This document shows positions 34,125 through 45,252 of a stretch of DNA of 64,000 bases, in pieces. The stretch is taken from the NCBI GenBank assembly GCA_018335925.1, contig JAGXRF010000019.1, forward strand, positions 51,614-115,613, read 5' to 3'. The first letter of the stretch is position 1; every line of letters starts with the position of its first letter. This DNA comes from Flavobacteriales bacterium. GTDB taxonomy: Bacteria; Bacteroidota; Bacteroidia; Flavobacteriales; Flavobacteriaceae. Made by a program: the position numbers and the translations under genes. Under the pieces are notes generated by a model. That model made no database searches. It was not told where the DNA came from and worked only from the letters and a program-made list of their open reading frames with translations.

Positions 34125-35359
34125 TGAGCTATCCGAAAAAAATAAAAGCTTTAAGAATAAAGCAGCCTTTTGGCAATTTTTTTGTAATTACTATAAAAGC
34201 TAATGATTTACTTGAATTATCATTCAGTGATGCTTTGCGTTATGATGAAAATCAAATTTTAAGAGGGAGTCAGAGGAGATTAGATGAAAAAGGAAGAGTA
34301 AAAGAAATTACTGATTATATCAATTCAGAAGATTTAGCTTTTCCAAATTCAATAATAATTGCAGCGAATTATAACGAAGAAGGATTTATAGAAGAAGATG
34401 AAAATTTGCGTTGGAAATTTCATTCAATTGATGACATCTTATTTGAAATAGAAATTCCAACTACAAAAAAATTAGCAGCAATAATTGATGGTCAACACAG
34501 ATTGAATGGATTTAGTAATGCAAGTAATCAAAGAAAAAATGAAACGGATCTTTTAGTTTCTGTTTATATTGACCTACCAGCCCCATATCAAGCCTATTTG
34601 TTTGCATCAATTAATTATAATCAGAAACCTGTTAATAAAAGTTTAGCTTTAGAACAATTTGGATATTTAACAGAGTTAACTCCTCCAGATAGTTGGTCAC
34701 CTGAATTATTAAGTGTGTTTCTAACAAGAAAGTTGAATTTAGACAATGAATCTAATTTCTACAATCACATTAGGGTTGCTCCTCAAAATGATGAATTTTT
34801 GTTGGAAATTAGTCCAAAGGAACAGGATTGGCTTATATCAACAGCTACTGTTGTTGACGGCATATTAAAATTAATTACAAGTAACCCTAAAAGAGATAGT
34901 AATAGACTCAATAGCTTTACAGTAAAGCAACGTAAAAGAAATATTTTAGATGTCGATAATACTCCACTAAGAAAATTCTATTTAGATAATAATGATGTTT
35001 TTATTTACAAAGTAATAGTAAACTATTTTAATGCTGTGAATGAGGTGCTTTTTGTTCATTCAAAAAATAACTCTTTCATTAAAAAAACAATTGGAATTCA
35101 AGCACTTTTCAATGTTTTAAAAGTCTTATTAGCAGAAAAACTTGAGATAGATAAGAATATCAGTTTCGATTACTTCAAAAGCTTCTTGGAAAATTTTAAA
35201 GACATTGATTTTTCTGACAACTTTTTTACTGCTTCCGGTATTGGTAAATCTAGGATTCAGAATGTAATTTTAATAAAATTGGGATATAAAAAAATAAACG
35301 AGATTAGAAAAGAAGAAGAAAAAATAGATTATGAAAGGTTGACAAAAGTTGGCCCCTAA
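34124..35359 (+). CDS. dndB: DGQHR-domain protein, DndB-like
   Basis: 411 residues. The DGQHR motif reads AAIIDGQHRLNGF (about 118-130), preceded by the typical RGSQRRLDEKGRVKEITDYIN. The C-terminal half is helical. DndB proteins with this motif repress dnd operons and can help guide modification; related DGQHR proteins outside Dnd also exist. The position as the last gene of the cluster and the palindrome at 28594 support a DndB role. Confidence 0.75.
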   Translation: MSYPKKIKALRIKQPFGNFFVITIKANDLLELSFSDALRYDENQILRGSQRRLDEKGRVKEITDYINSEDLAFPNSIIIAANYNEEGFIEEDENLRWKFHSIDDILFEIEIPTTKKLAAIIDGQHRLNGFSNASNQRKNETDLLVSVYIDLPAPYQAYLFASINYNQKPVNKSLALEQFGYLTELTPPDSWSPELLSVFLTRKLNLDNESNFYNHIRVAPQNDEFLLEISPKEQDWLISTATVVDGILKLITSNPKRDSNRLNSFTVKQRKRNILDVDNTPLRKFYLDNNDVFIYKVIVNYFNAVNEVLFVHSKNNSFIKKTIGIQALFNVLKVLLAEKLEIDKNISFDYFKSFLENFKDIDFSDNFFTASGIGKSRIQNVILIKLGYKKINEIRKEEEKIDYERLTKVGP

Positions 35360-35409
35360 AGCTATTGAACATTGCCAAGGGATAGTTATCAAATTAAAAG
35401 TCAAGAATT

Positions 35410-36678
35410 ATGAACGAAATAATTTGTCCTCATTGTAAAAAAGCATTTAAAGTAGATGAAGCAGGATATGCCGATATTTTGAAGCAAGTTCGTGACCATC
35501 AATTTGAAGAAGAGCTTAACAATCGTCTTGCCATTGCCGAAAGAGAAAAACAGAATGCGGTAACACTCGCAGAAGAAAAAACGAAAAATGCATTGCAAGA
35601 AAAATTGGCAGAAAAAGATCGGCAATTAGCCGAATTAAAAGCCCAAAAGGAATTGGAGCTTTCCAAGAAAATTGCCGAAAAAGAAACCGAATTATTGCAA
35701 ATCAAATCAAAACTTGAAAATGCGGAAACCGAGAAAAAACTTGCCTTAAAAGAAGCGATTCAGGAAATTGAAAAAGAACGCGAGCAGTTAAAAAATGACT
35801 TAAAAACCAAAGAACTAGAAAAACAAAACATAGAAAACTCACTCAAACAACAATTCACAACCGAGTTGCAAAACAAAGATGCCATCATCAAATACAAGGA
35901 TGAAGAAATTGCACGTGTAAAGGATATGAAACAAAAACTATCCACTAAAATGCTCGGGGAAACACTGGAACAACATTGCGAAATAGAATTCAACAAACTT
36001 CGCCCGACAGCATTTCAAAATGTCTATTTTGAAAAGGATAATGATACGAGCGGTGGTACAAAAGGAGACTACATTTACAGAGAAACAGACGGTCAAGGAA
36101 ATGAAATCATTTCAATTATGTTTGAAATGAAAAATGAGAATGACGGCACAGCAACGAAAAAGAAAAATGAAGATTTTTTTGCCAAACTCGATAAAGACAG
36201 AAAAGACAAAAATTGTGAGTATGCTGTTCTTGTGTCATTATTAGAATCTGAAAACGAGTTTTACAACAATGGCATTGTGGATGTATCATACAAGTATGAT
36301 AAAATGTACGTAATACGTCCTCAGTTTTTCATTCCCATAATCACACTCCTGAGAAACGCAGCAATGAACTCATTAAAGTACAAGCAAGAACTGAATTTAA
36401 TTCGAAATCAAAATATTGATATTACCAATTTTGAGGAAAAAATAGAAGCGTTCAAAAAAGGGTTTGCTTACAACTATGACTTAGCGAGCAGAAAATTTAA
36501 AACTGCCATAGAAGAAATAGACAAGACAATTGTTCATTTGCAAAAAACAAAAGACGCTTTGTTATCGTCAGACAACAATCTTCGTCTTGCTAACCAAAAA
36601 GCAGAAGATTTAACTATTAAAAAATTAACACACGGAAACCCGACAATGAAAGCTAAGTTTGATGAATTAAATAAATAG
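35410..36678 (+). CDS. DUF2130 protein (coiled coil plus nuclease-like fold)
   Basis: 422 residues. The N-terminal zinc-finger-like CPHCKKAF (residues 6-13) is followed by a long coiled coil (about 35-175, rich in K/E/L with few breaks). Then comes a C-terminal DUF2130 domain with [19 protein letters not shown] and [44 protein letters not shown]. The D..E-x-K pattern ([12 protein letters not shown]) resembles a PD-(D/E)xK core, so DNA binding or cleavage is suggested. It is often found in defence islands. It follows the DGQHR gene by 50 bp and may be part of the same operon. Confidence 0.75.
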   Translation: MNEIICPHCKKAFKVDEAGYADILKQVRDHQFEEELNNRLAIAEREKQNAVTLAEEKTKNALQEKLAEKDRQLAELKAQKELELSKKIAEKETELLQIKSKLENAETEKKLALKEAIQEIEKEREQLKNDLKTKELEKQNIENSLKQQFTTELQNKDAIIKYKDEEIARVKDMKQKLSTKMLGETLEQHCEIEFNKLRPTAFQNVYFEKDNDTSGGTKGDYIYRETDGQGNEIISIMFEMKNENDGTATKKKNEDFFAKLDKDRKDKNCEYAVLVSLLESENEFYNNGIVDVSYKYDKMYVIRPQFFIPIITLLRNAAMNSLKYKQELNLIRNQNIDITNFEEKIEAFKKGFAYNYDLASRKFKTAIEEIDKTIVHLQKTKDALLSSDNNLRLANQKAEDLTIKKLTHGNPTMKAKFDELNK

Positions 36679-36712
36679 AATTTAATTTAGACTTTTGTAT
36701 CTCTAACCAAAC

Positions 36713-36835
36713 ATGAAAAAATACATCATCCTAACTCCCGAAGGGCATACGACTGCTCCCAATGAAGCCTTTGAGATGGAGAACCTTAATTGCTATAAAT
36801 TATTTTTAAAACTTTCTGTATTTTATACGTTCTAG
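36713..36835 (+). pseudogene. N-terminal remnant of a small flavobacterial gene
   Basis: A 40-codon reading frame starting MKKYIILTPEGHTTAPNEAF. That opening looks like the conserved start of a small cytosolic protein, but after EMENL the sequence becomes low-complexity (NCYKLFLKLSVFYTF) and stops exactly where the REP element begins. Probably a gene whose tail was replaced by the repeat. Confidence 0.4.
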
Positions 36836-36985
36836 CCCCGATGGGAGCGGCAGCCTTTGGAAGCCAAAACCGTGGTGAACCCCAGCAAATAAGGCGACCT
36901 CAGAAGCCCTTAGAGGCTGGTTGGTTTCACCCGGTTTTGGAGAAAAAGCTAAAGCATACAGCGGGATAAGCTTCTGAAAAAATTA
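36833..36985. repeat. Flavobacterial REP-like element 2
   Basis: A ~150-bp element with head TAGCCCCGATGGGAGCGGCA and tail ACAGCGGGATAAGCTTCTGA. The head and tail are of a type seen as dispersed intergenic elements in flavobacteria. The interior holds GGTGAACCCC, CAGAAGCCCTTAGAGGCTGG and TTTCACCCGGTTTTGG, with partial self-complementarity. It closes the right side of the Dnd/DUF2130 region; element 1 at 30923 is a different type. Confidence 0.65.
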
Positions 36986-37061
36986 CCCATATAAACTACA
37001 CATAATTATAACGGATTATAATGCCTTTGAATAGCTCTACTACTTAAAGTCTAACAAAAAA

Positions 37062-37085
37062 AAAACACCTCCAAAGAGGTGTTTT
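37062..37085. terminator. Bidirectional terminator
   Basis: AAAACACCTC-CAAA-GAGGTGTTTT: a 10-bp perfect stem with A-run on the left and T-run on the right, so it can act on both strands. It lies 24 bp after the stop of the small membrane protein gene (minus strand). Confidence 0.85.
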
Positions 37086-37108
37086 CTATTTTGATACAAG
37101 GAGTTGTA

Positions 37109-37282
37109 TTATTCTTTTGCGGCTTCTGCTGCTTTTTGTGCTTTCTTTTCTTTGATCATTTCCATAATGGCACCACCCACCCAGTAGTGTACAAAACCTA
37201 CCAAGAAAATCATCAACCAAAAACCAATCGTTAGGATGGTTAAAAACAATAAGAAACCTAAATATTGCTGAAACTCGAACAT
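37109..37282 (-). CDS. Small single-TM protein
   Basis: 57 residues: MFEFQQYLGFLLFLTILTIG then FWLMIFLVGFVHYWVGGAIM (one or two TM helices, about 8-40) and a charged tail ending KKAQKAAEAAKE. It is conserved in kind among flavobacteria but without known function. It is followed by the hairpin at 37062 and is divergent from fumC. Confidence 0.6.
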   Translation of the reverse strand: MFEFQQYLGFLLFLTILTIGFWLMIFLVGFVHYWVGGAIMEMIKEKKAQKAAEAAKE

Positions 37283-37370
37283 GATTTTAAAATTTTTTAC
37301 AAATATAAAGTTTCTTGGTAAATTTTGGTAAAAGGGGCTTAAAATTTTTCCATAATCCTTGGTTAATAAC

Positions 37371-37378
37371 TAATTTTG
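37371..37378 (+). promoter_or_regulatory. -7 promoter element for fumC
   Basis: TAATTTTG fits TAnnTTTG and lies 52 bp before the ATG. No TTG at 19 nt upstream. Confidence 0.4.
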
Positions 37379-37430
37379 TACCACAATTTTTAGCATGTAA
37401 CATAAACACAACCCTTAATATTTACCCTTC

Positions 37431-38831
37431 ATGAACTACAGAATAGAAAAAGACACCATGGGTGAAGTGCAAGTACCGGCTGACAAATACTGGGGAGCAC
37501 AAACCGAAAGATCGAGAAATAACTTTAAAATTGGAGCTCCGGGCTCTATGCCAAGAGAAATTGTTGATGGCTTTGCCTACCTAAAAAAAGCAGCTGCCTA
37601 TGCCAACTGCGAATTAGGGGTACTATCTGCTGAAAAGCGTGATGCCATTGCCCAAGTTTGCGATGAAATTTTGGCTGGTAAATTATACGAGGAGTTTCCG
37701 TTGGTGATTTGGCAAACCGGTTCGGGAACCCAAAGCAACATGAACGTAAACGAAGTAATTGCCAACCGTGCCCAAGTATTGGCTGGTGGTAAAATTGGAG
37801 AAGGCGAACCTGTATTAAAAGCCAATGACGATGTAAACAAATCGCAATCGTCCAACGACACCTACCCTACCGGCATGCACATTGCTGCCTACAAAATGGT
37901 GGTAGAAACTACCATACCGGGAGTAGAACAATTGCGTGATACGTTACAGAAAAAGTCGGAAGCTTTTATGAATGTGGTAAAAATTGGTCGTACCCACTTG
38001 ATGGATGCTACTCCGTTGACTTTAGGACAGGAGTTGTCTGGGTATGTGGCACAATTAAACTACGGCTTAAAAGCCTTACGCAATACCTTAAGCCATTTGT
38101 CGGAATTGGCATTGGGTGGTACTGCGGTAGGAACCGGATTGAATACCCCTCCGGGATATGATGTTAAAGTAGCAGGATATATTGCCCAATTTACCGGTCA
38201 TCCGTTTGTTACTGCTCCTAATAAGTTTGAAGCTTTGGCTTCGCACGATGCCATTGTAGAAGCCCACGGAGCATTGAAACAATTGGCAGTATCGTTAAAT
38301 AAAATTGCCAACGATATTCGTATGTTGGCATCGGGACCAAGATCGGGAATTGGAGAAATTTTGATTCCGGAAAACGAACCGGGGTCTTCTATCATGCCTG
38401 GTAAAGTAAACCCAACCCAATGCGAAGCCATGACGATGGTTTGTGCCCAAGTAATGGGGAACGATGTGGCCATTACCATTGGTGGTACCCAAGGCCATTA
38501 CGAACTAAACGTGTTCAAACCTTTGATGGCATCTAACTTTTTGCAATCGGCTAAATTGTTAGGAGATGCATGTGTATCGTTTGACGAGCACTGTGCCCAA
38601 GGAATTGAACCAAACTATACCCGTATTAACGAACTAGTTAACAACTCCTTGATGTTGGTAACTGCGTTAAACACCAAAATTGGCTATTACAAAGCCGCAG
38701 AAATTGCACAAACTGCCCACAAAAACGGCACCACATTAAAAGAAGAAGCTGTTCGATTGGGATATGTTACCCCAGAACAATTTGACGAGTGGGTAAAACC
38801 CGAAGATATGGTGGGGAGTTTGAAAAACTAA
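37431..38831 (+). CDS. fumC: Fumarate hydratase class II
   Basis: 466 residues, usual for FumC, the oxygen-stable, iron-free fumarase of the TCA cycle (fumarate to malate). Marks: the superfamily signature [50 protein letters not shown] and [16 protein letters not shown]. It is single, with its own promoter and a strong terminator at 38854. It marks the return to core genes after the accessory region. Confidence 0.97.
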   Translation: MNYRIEKDTMGEVQVPADKYWGAQTERSRNNFKIGAPGSMPREIVDGFAYLKKAAAYANCELGVLSAEKRDAIAQVCDEILAGKLYEEFPLVIWQTGSGTQSNMNVNEVIANRAQVLAGGKIGEGEPVLKANDDVNKSQSSNDTYPTGMHIAAYKMVVETTIPGVEQLRDTLQKKSEAFMNVVKIGRTHLMDATPLTLGQELSGYVAQLNYGLKALRNTLSHLSELALGGTAVGTGLNTPPGYDVKVAGYIAQFTGHPFVTAPNKFEALASHDAIVEAHGALKQLAVSLNKIANDIRMLASGPRSGIGEILIPENEPGSSIMPGKVNPTQCEAMTMVCAQVMGNDVAITIGGTQGHYELNVFKPLMASNFLQSAKLLGDACVSFDEHCAQGIEPNYTRINELVNNSLMLVTALNTKIGYYKAAEIAQTAHKNGTTLKEEAVRLGYVTPEQFDEWVKPEDMVGSLKN

Positions 38832-38853
38832 CCCCTAACACACCCTATATGAA

Positions 38854-38887
38854 AATGGGATTTGAATTTGATCAAATCCCATTTTTT
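38854..38887. terminator. Bidirectional terminator fumC / CarboxypepD gene
   Basis: AATGGGATTTGA pairs with TCAAATCCCATT (12 bp, 38854-38865 and 38872-38883) around ATTTGA, followed by a T-run. It overlaps the 3' end of the convergent gene at 38886. Confidence 0.85.
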
Positions 38888-40115
38888 ATTGTGGTTGAAA
38901 AACATTGGAATACCTTTCCGGATGGTTTTTTAAAAACTCTATCACTTGTTGCTCTTCGGTGGTCAAACTTAAGCCAGAATCAAACTCCCAAAAGTTGGTA
39001 TATACTTTGCTATTGGCATTGATCAGCGATTTTTCTTTGAAGATATTTTTATCAGAATACACAAACAATTTTGGCGAGAATTTGTTGGTAACCAAAGTGT
39101 TTTTTACTTCCATGGATACTTCTTTCCACTCTTTTTTGGTGGTAAATCCTATTTCTTCCACCGAATTAAGCAAGTAATAATGAGAACCTTCTGTTTGGTA
39201 ATTCAGTTTAACGTACGATTTATATAATTTTCTTCCGTTAAGATCTGTAGTTTTTTGGTGGATCTCGGCTCTGTCAAAAGGCAAAAAACATTTTACTTCC
39301 TTAATTATCCGTTCCTTTTTGTGGTAAACAATCCAATACTCATACCAAATGCCTCTTATTTCTGCATCGGGCTTGATGTGTAATATGTACAAATCTTCCG
39401 ATTGCGGATGTAGCTTTAGTTGGTATTGGTAAATTTTACGTGCTCTTAATTGCAACAAATCTTCTAGGTATTTAAAAGTGTAGTAATTGCTCAAAATGTT
39501 GTTAAGGTCGTATCCTACCAAATGCCGTTCTGTAGGCACCGCTATACCTACCGATCGGGTTTGCTCCAACAATATATCGGTTTGTACTTTTTTTTGCTGC
39601 AAAAAAACTTGCATGTTTAACAAACCATCGTTGTAATAGGTATATGCACCGTTTTTTTTGAAAAATTCTCTCGAATACATGCGAAGCGTGGCAGGTACAT
39701 CTAATTTCTTTTTCGAATTTTCTACTACTTCTTTTAAAATTTCTTGAGGATGCCTGTTGGTTACAATTACTTCTTCTAATTGCCTATTATTGGCAGTTAA
39801 AGCAATCACATATTTTTTGGAAACTTTGTCGGCTAAAATTCTAAAGTTTTTCTTTTTGTAAGAAGAATGGCTAATGTCCAACAGTAAAGGTGGAGTTGCC
39901 ATAAACTTCACGATACCCTCTGTATTGGAAATTAAATTTTGTTTGCTTTTCGGTATTTTAACCACCACTTCTTCTATAGGTTCAGAAGTAACTTCATCTA
40001 CCAATTGTACTTCAAATTCTATTTGTTGTGAAAAAACCCAAGACAAAGCAAAACCAAACCAAAGAAAAATTATTTTTTGGAAAGCGATAAAACAAGAATA
40101 TTGTGGTGCTTTCAT
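38886..40115 (-). CDS. Secreted carboxypeptidase-regulatory-like domain protein
   Basis: 409 residues; an N-terminal signal peptide or anchor (FQKIIFLWFGFALSWVFSQ). Residues about 32-110 look like a carboxypeptidase D regulatory-like beta domain (FEVQLVDEVTSEPIEEVVVKIP; YVIALTANNRQLEEVIVTNR), a form common at the start of flavobacterial outer-membrane and secreted proteins. The rest (FLQQKKVQTDILLEQTRSVG, WYEYWIVYHKKERIIKEVKCF) resembles a lipoprotein-carrier-like beta structure of unknown function. Confidence 0.7.
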   Translation of the reverse strand: MKAPQYSCFIAFQKIIFLWFGFALSWVFSQQIEFEVQLVDEVTSEPIEEVVVKIPKSKQNLISNTEGIVKFMATPPLLLDISHSSYKKKNFRILADKVSKKYVIALTANNRQLEEVIVTNRHPQEILKEVVENSKKKLDVPATLRMYSREFFKKNGAYTYYNDGLLNMQVFLQQKKVQTDILLEQTRSVGIAVPTERHLVGYDLNNILSNYYTFKYLEDLLQLRARKIYQYQLKLHPQSEDLYILHIKPDAEIRGIWYEYWIVYHKKERIIKEVKCFLPFDRAEIHQKTTDLNGRKLYKSYVKLNYQTEGSHYYLLNSVEEIGFTTKKEWKEVSMEVKNTLVTNKFSPKLFVYSDKNIFKEKSLINANSKVYTNFWEFDSGLSLTTEEQQVIEFLKNHPERYSNVFQPQ

Positions 40116-40281
40116 GCTTAGGTTATCTTTTTGTTTTTCAGAAAGATAGGTAAATTTAGCAAATCTTTGGATAACTTTTCACATTTTAACGATGTTTTGT
40201 TATAAAAATCTACCAAAAACCAATACCGTGTTAAAAATGATAAAAAAAACTTCCTATTTGGCTGTGATTCATTTTTTTATT

Positions 40282-40289
40282 TACTTTTG
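40282..40289 (+). promoter_or_regulatory. -7 promoter element of the Cys/Lys-rich small gene
   Basis: TACTTTTG at 40282-40289, with a TTG at 40258-40260 (21-nt spacer, slightly long). It lies 39 bp before ATG 40328. Confidence 0.5.
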
Positions 40290-40327
40290 TTTATCATTAA
40301 GTTTTAAACATTTAAATACCCTATACC

Positions 40328-40531
40328 ATGAAAAAATTAGCAGCATTATTTTTATTAGGTGCATTCTTCTTTTCTGTAGATGCTATGGCAAATGAGCCAA
40401 AAAACAAGGACAAGAAGAAAAAAGAAAAAACAGAACAAACTACTGAAGAGAAAAAATCTTGCTCTACAGAAGAAAAAAAATCATGTGGTTCTGAAAAAAA
40501 ATCATGTTGTTCTTCTAAAAAAGAATCTTAA
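40328..40531 (+). CDS. Small exported Lys/Glu/Cys-rich protein
   Basis: 67 residues: a signal peptide (MKKLAALFLLGAFFFSVDAMA) and a tail made only of K, E, T, S, N, Q, P, D, G and C with the repeated unit EKKSC (KKSCSTEEKKSCGSEKKSCC). Five Cys in 20 residues in an exported basic protein suggest metal binding or disulfide use, but I know no family. It has its own promoter and terminator. Confidence 0.65.
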   Translation: MKKLAALFLLGAFFFSVDAMANEPKNKDKKKKEKTEQTTEEKKSCSTEEKKSCGSEKKSCCSSKKES

Positions 40532-40542
40532 TTTAAAAAATA

Positions 40543-40569
40543 GCCGACCTAAGGGTCGGTTTTTTTTTG
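40543..40569 (+). terminator. Terminator of the Cys/Lys-rich gene
   Basis: CCGACC-TAAG-GGTCGG stem (40544-40559) followed by nine or more T. Confidence 0.85.
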
Positions 40570-40573
40570 TTAT

Positions 40574-40617
40574 GTAACATAGGTTACCTTTTAGTTTAAT
40601 TACCCAAAGTACATTTG
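40574..40617 (+). promoter_or_regulatory. Palindrome and -7 element of a putative small RNA
   Basis: GTAAC-ATAG-GTTAC (40574-40587) is followed by TACATTTG (40610-40617). The palindrome has the same form GTAACNNNNGTTAC as in the RND promoter at 7955 and would sit just upstream of the -33 position, a typical activator site. Confidence 0.5.
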
Positions 40618-40623
40618 TATACA

Positions 40624-40699
40624 CAAAATGAATAAAGATTCATTCTGATGTTTTAGTTTTATTGGTTTACCGGTGGAAGCAATTCCATCGGTTTTTTTT
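40624..40699 (+). ncRNA. Candidate small RNA with intrinsic terminator
   Basis: About 75 nt between the -7 element TACATTTG and a strong terminator. It has a first hairpin ATGAAT-AAAG-ATTCAT (40628-40643) and a second stem ACCGGTGGAA-GCAA-TTCCATCGGT (40669-40692) followed by eight T. No reading frame longer than six codons (MNKDSF) fits. The T-run orientation matches rightward transcription, whereas the neighbouring gene on this side is leftward. It is a prediction from sequence pattern only. Confidence 0.45.
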
Positions 40700-41501
40700 A
40701 TGGCCTGATTACAAAGTGCTCTTTGGCTTGTTCTGTTCTAAAAAACACCAAGCCAATACAAAACAAATCGAGGCTAACTGTAACTTTTGGATGGTTTTTA
40801 ATTGCTTCCCAAGCAGCTTCCATGTCTTTACTCCAATGAATGTCGTCAAAAACCCAAATGGTTTCGTTGGTTATACTTGGTAGCAATACTTCCATATAAC
40901 TTAAAGTAGCTATTTTGGAATGATTGCCGTCAAAAAAAATGAGGTCCCATTTTTCTTGTTGCAACTTTGGTAAAATATTTTTGAAATCTCCTAAAACAAA
41001 GTCAACAGCACCAGATTGGCTTTTTTGCCAATTTGCTTTTGCAATGGCATGTGTTTGCTCGCAACCCTCGATGGTAGTAATCATTGCATTCGGGTTTCCT
41101 AAGTGTATGGCAAAGGTTCCCAATCCTAAAGAGGTTCCTATTTCCAATACCCGTGTTGGTTGGAAATACTGTACAAGTTTTATCAATAATTTTGCTTTGG
41201 AACCCGTCATCCCGGCATGTTTGGCAATTGCAGAAACTTTGCGTTGTTGACTGGAAAAAACTTTTGATCCTGCTCCAAAATCGCTCACCAAAATTACTTT
41301 GTTGTTTTGTTGTAACGATTGCCGATAATTTTTCCAAATAAGATATGGTGGCAATTTGTTTTTTTGATACAAACATTTGGTTACCAAACGAAAAACAAAG
41401 GGAGAATGCACGCCATGTTGGTTGGTAGAGGCAGCCAAAAATTTCCCATAAGAAACCATGGTGTGCATAATAAATTTTAGTTGTTGTATCAACCTTTTCA
41501 A
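40698..41501 (-). CDS. Class I SAM-dependent methyltransferase
   Basis: 267 residues. The SAM-binding motif I reads VLEIGTSLGLGTFAIHLG (about 118-135), with TTIEGCEQTHAIAKANW after it and DLIFFDGNHSK as motif for the post-motif region. The order is that of catechol-type O-methyltransferases, but the substrate is unknown. The N-terminus has TNQHGVHSPFVFRL, a segment seen in flavobacterial homologues. It lies 20 bp downstream of the ABC-F gene and is probably co-transcribed with it. Confidence 0.8.
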   Translation of the reverse strand: MKRLIQQLKFIMHTMVSYGKFLAASTNQHGVHSPFVFRLVTKCLYQKNKLPPYLIWKNYRQSLQQNNKVILVSDFGAGSKVFSSQQRKVSAIAKHAGMTGSKAKLLIKLVQYFQPTRVLEIGTSLGLGTFAIHLGNPNAMITTIEGCEQTHAIAKANWQKSQSGAVDFVLGDFKNILPKLQQEKWDLIFFDGNHSKIATLSYMEVLLPSITNETIWVFDDIHWSKDMEAAWEAIKNHPKVTVSLDLFCIGLVFFRTEQAKEHFVIRP

Positions 41502-41521
41502 CAGATTCCGATTAGTGCTGT

Positions 41522-43378
41522 TTAACTTTCTAATTTCATCGATAATTCAAACCAACGTTCTTCCTTTTCCTCCATTTTTTGGATGATTTCCTGAAGGATT
41601 TTGGATTGCTTTTCTATTTCTTCGCTTGTCAGACTGACCTCTGAAAATAGTTTTTCAATTTGCTTTTTTTGGTATTCCAAATCTTTGATGTCTCTTTCTA
41701 ATTTTTGGTATTCTTTCTGTTCGTTAAAAGACAATCCTTGCGACACCTGGTTTTCTTTCCAATTGGATTTTTCTTTTACCTCTGCTTTTTCCGGTACTAC
41801 CGCATCTTCATAAATTCGAAAATCAGAATAATTCCCCGGAAAATCATCTACTACGCCATCTCCTCTAAAAACAAACAAGTGGTCTACAATTTTGTCCATA
41901 AAATACCGGTCGTGCGAAACCACAATCACACATCCCGGAAAATCGAGCAAGAAATTTTCTAATACGTTTAGGGTAACAATGTCTAAATCGTTGGTAGGCT
42001 CATCTAAAATCAAAAAATTAGGATTCTGAATCAACACCGAACATAAATACAAACGCTTTAATTCGCCACCACTTAGTTTTTCTACAAAATCGTATTGCTT
42101 TTTTCTGTCAAATAAAAATCGTTCCAACAACTGCGAAGCACTTAACAATCGGCCTTTTGCCAACGGAATGTATTCTCCAAATTCTTTGATTACATCAATT
42201 ACTTTTTGTTGTGGTTTGGGTTGCAATCCGTTTTGGGTGTAATAGCCAATTTTAATGGTATCTCCAATTACCACTTTTCCGTTATCAGGAGCTAAGTTTT
42301 TGGTCAAAATATGCAAAAAGGTGGTTTTTCCGGTGCCGTTTTTGCCAATAATTCCAACTTTTTCTGCCTTTTTAAAAGTGTAGTCAAAGTTGTTTAGAAG
42401 CACTTTGTTGCCAAACTTTTTAGAAACTTTATGCAACTCAACAATTTTACTTCCCATACGGTCTGCTTGGATTTCCAACTCCACCACATGGTCTTTTTTG
42501 CGGTTAAATGCTCTTTCTTTGATTTCCTGAAAATCGTCTACTCTCGACTTTGATTTGGTAGTCCTTGCTTTAGGTTGTCTGCGAATCCAATCTAACTCCT
42601 TTACATACAAATTCTTTGCTTTTTGCAATTCGGTTGCTTCTTGGATCTGACGTTCTTCTTTTTTCTGTAAATAGTAAGAGTAATTTCCTTGGTAGCTATA
42701 TAATTTTTCGTGGTCTAACTCAATAATGGTATTGCAAACTCTTTCTAAAAAATACCTGTCGTGTGTTACCATAAAAATGGTGAAATTTTCCTTAGCAAAA
42801 TAGGCTTCCAGCCACTCTATCATTTCTAAATCTAAATGGTTGGTGGGCTCATCTAAAACCAATACATCTGGTTTTTGTAACAACAACACAGCCAAAGCCA
42901 ATCGTTTTTTTTGTCCACCCGACATATTTTTCACCACCTGACTCAAATCGTCTAACTGCAATTTGAACAATATTTGCTTGTATTGGGTTTCAAAATCCCA
43001 AGCCTGGTATTGGTCCATCAAATCCATACAATGTTGCAAATGCTCCATGTCTTCCGGATTTTGCAATGCTTTTTCGTATTGGTTGATTACTTTTAACGAT
43101 GCGTTGTCAGAGGCTAAAATGGTTTCTTCTACCGTTAAATTGGCTTGTAATTCAGGTACTTGCTCTAAAAAACCAATGGTAGTTCCTTTTCTAAAAATTG
43201 TTTGCCCGGTATCGGGAGTATCTTTCCCCATCAAAATTTTTAAAATCGTAGTTTTTCCAGAACCATTTTTGGCAACAAAGGCTACTTTATCCCCTTGGTG
43301 AATGGTAAAAGAAAGATTTTCAAACAAAGTTCTTTCTCCAAAAGATTTGCTGATGTTCTCTACAGAAATTAAATGCAT
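41522..43378 (-). CDS. ABC-F family ATPase, Uup-like
   Basis: 618 residues with two ABC domains and no membrane parts. Walker A: AKNGSGKTT (about 36-44) and GKNGTGKTT (about 345); signatures MSGGQKKR and LSGGELKR; Walker B LVLDEPTNHLDL and LILDEPTNDLDI. The linker WIRRQPKARTTKSKSRVDDF and a C-terminal coiled coil (EYQKLERDIKDLEYQKKQIE) match Uup rather than EttA or Vga. Uup-like proteins act on ribosomes or DNA structures. It is the first gene of a unit with the methyltransferase. Confidence 0.85.
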   Translation of the reverse strand: MHLISVENISKSFGERTLFENLSFTIHQGDKVAFVAKNGSGKTTILKILMGKDTPDTGQTIFRKGTTIGFLEQVPELQANLTVEETILASDNASLKVINQYEKALQNPEDMEHLQHCMDLMDQYQAWDFETQYKQILFKLQLDDLSQVVKNMSGGQKKRLALAVLLLQKPDVLVLDEPTNHLDLEMIEWLEAYFAKENFTIFMVTHDRYFLERVCNTIIELDHEKLYSYQGNYSYYLQKKEERQIQEATELQKAKNLYVKELDWIRRQPKARTTKSKSRVDDFQEIKERAFNRKKDHVVELEIQADRMGSKIVELHKVSKKFGNKVLLNNFDYTFKKAEKVGIIGKNGTGKTTFLHILTKNLAPDNGKVVIGDTIKIGYYTQNGLQPKPQQKVIDVIKEFGEYIPLAKGRLLSASQLLERFLFDRKKQYDFVEKLSGGELKRLYLCSVLIQNPNFLILDEPTNDLDIVTLNVLENFLLDFPGCVIVVSHDRYFMDKIVDHLFVFRGDGVVDDFPGNYSDFRIYEDAVVPEKAEVKEKSNWKENQVSQGLSFNEQKEYQKLERDIKDLEYQKKQIEKLFSEVSLTSEEIEKQSKILQEIIQKMEEKEERWFELSMKLES

Positions 43379-43530
43379 GGTGGGTAGGTATTAACGGTTG
43401 CAAAAGTAAGTCATCTTAACGAATTGTATCTACTAAGTTGTGATTTAGAATTTTGGCACCACCAATTATTTTGTTCAATTTAATTCATTGCAAACGATTC
43501 TGTGGACTTTGATTGTAATTATTCACCTAA

Positions 43531-45252
<1,722 letters not shown>

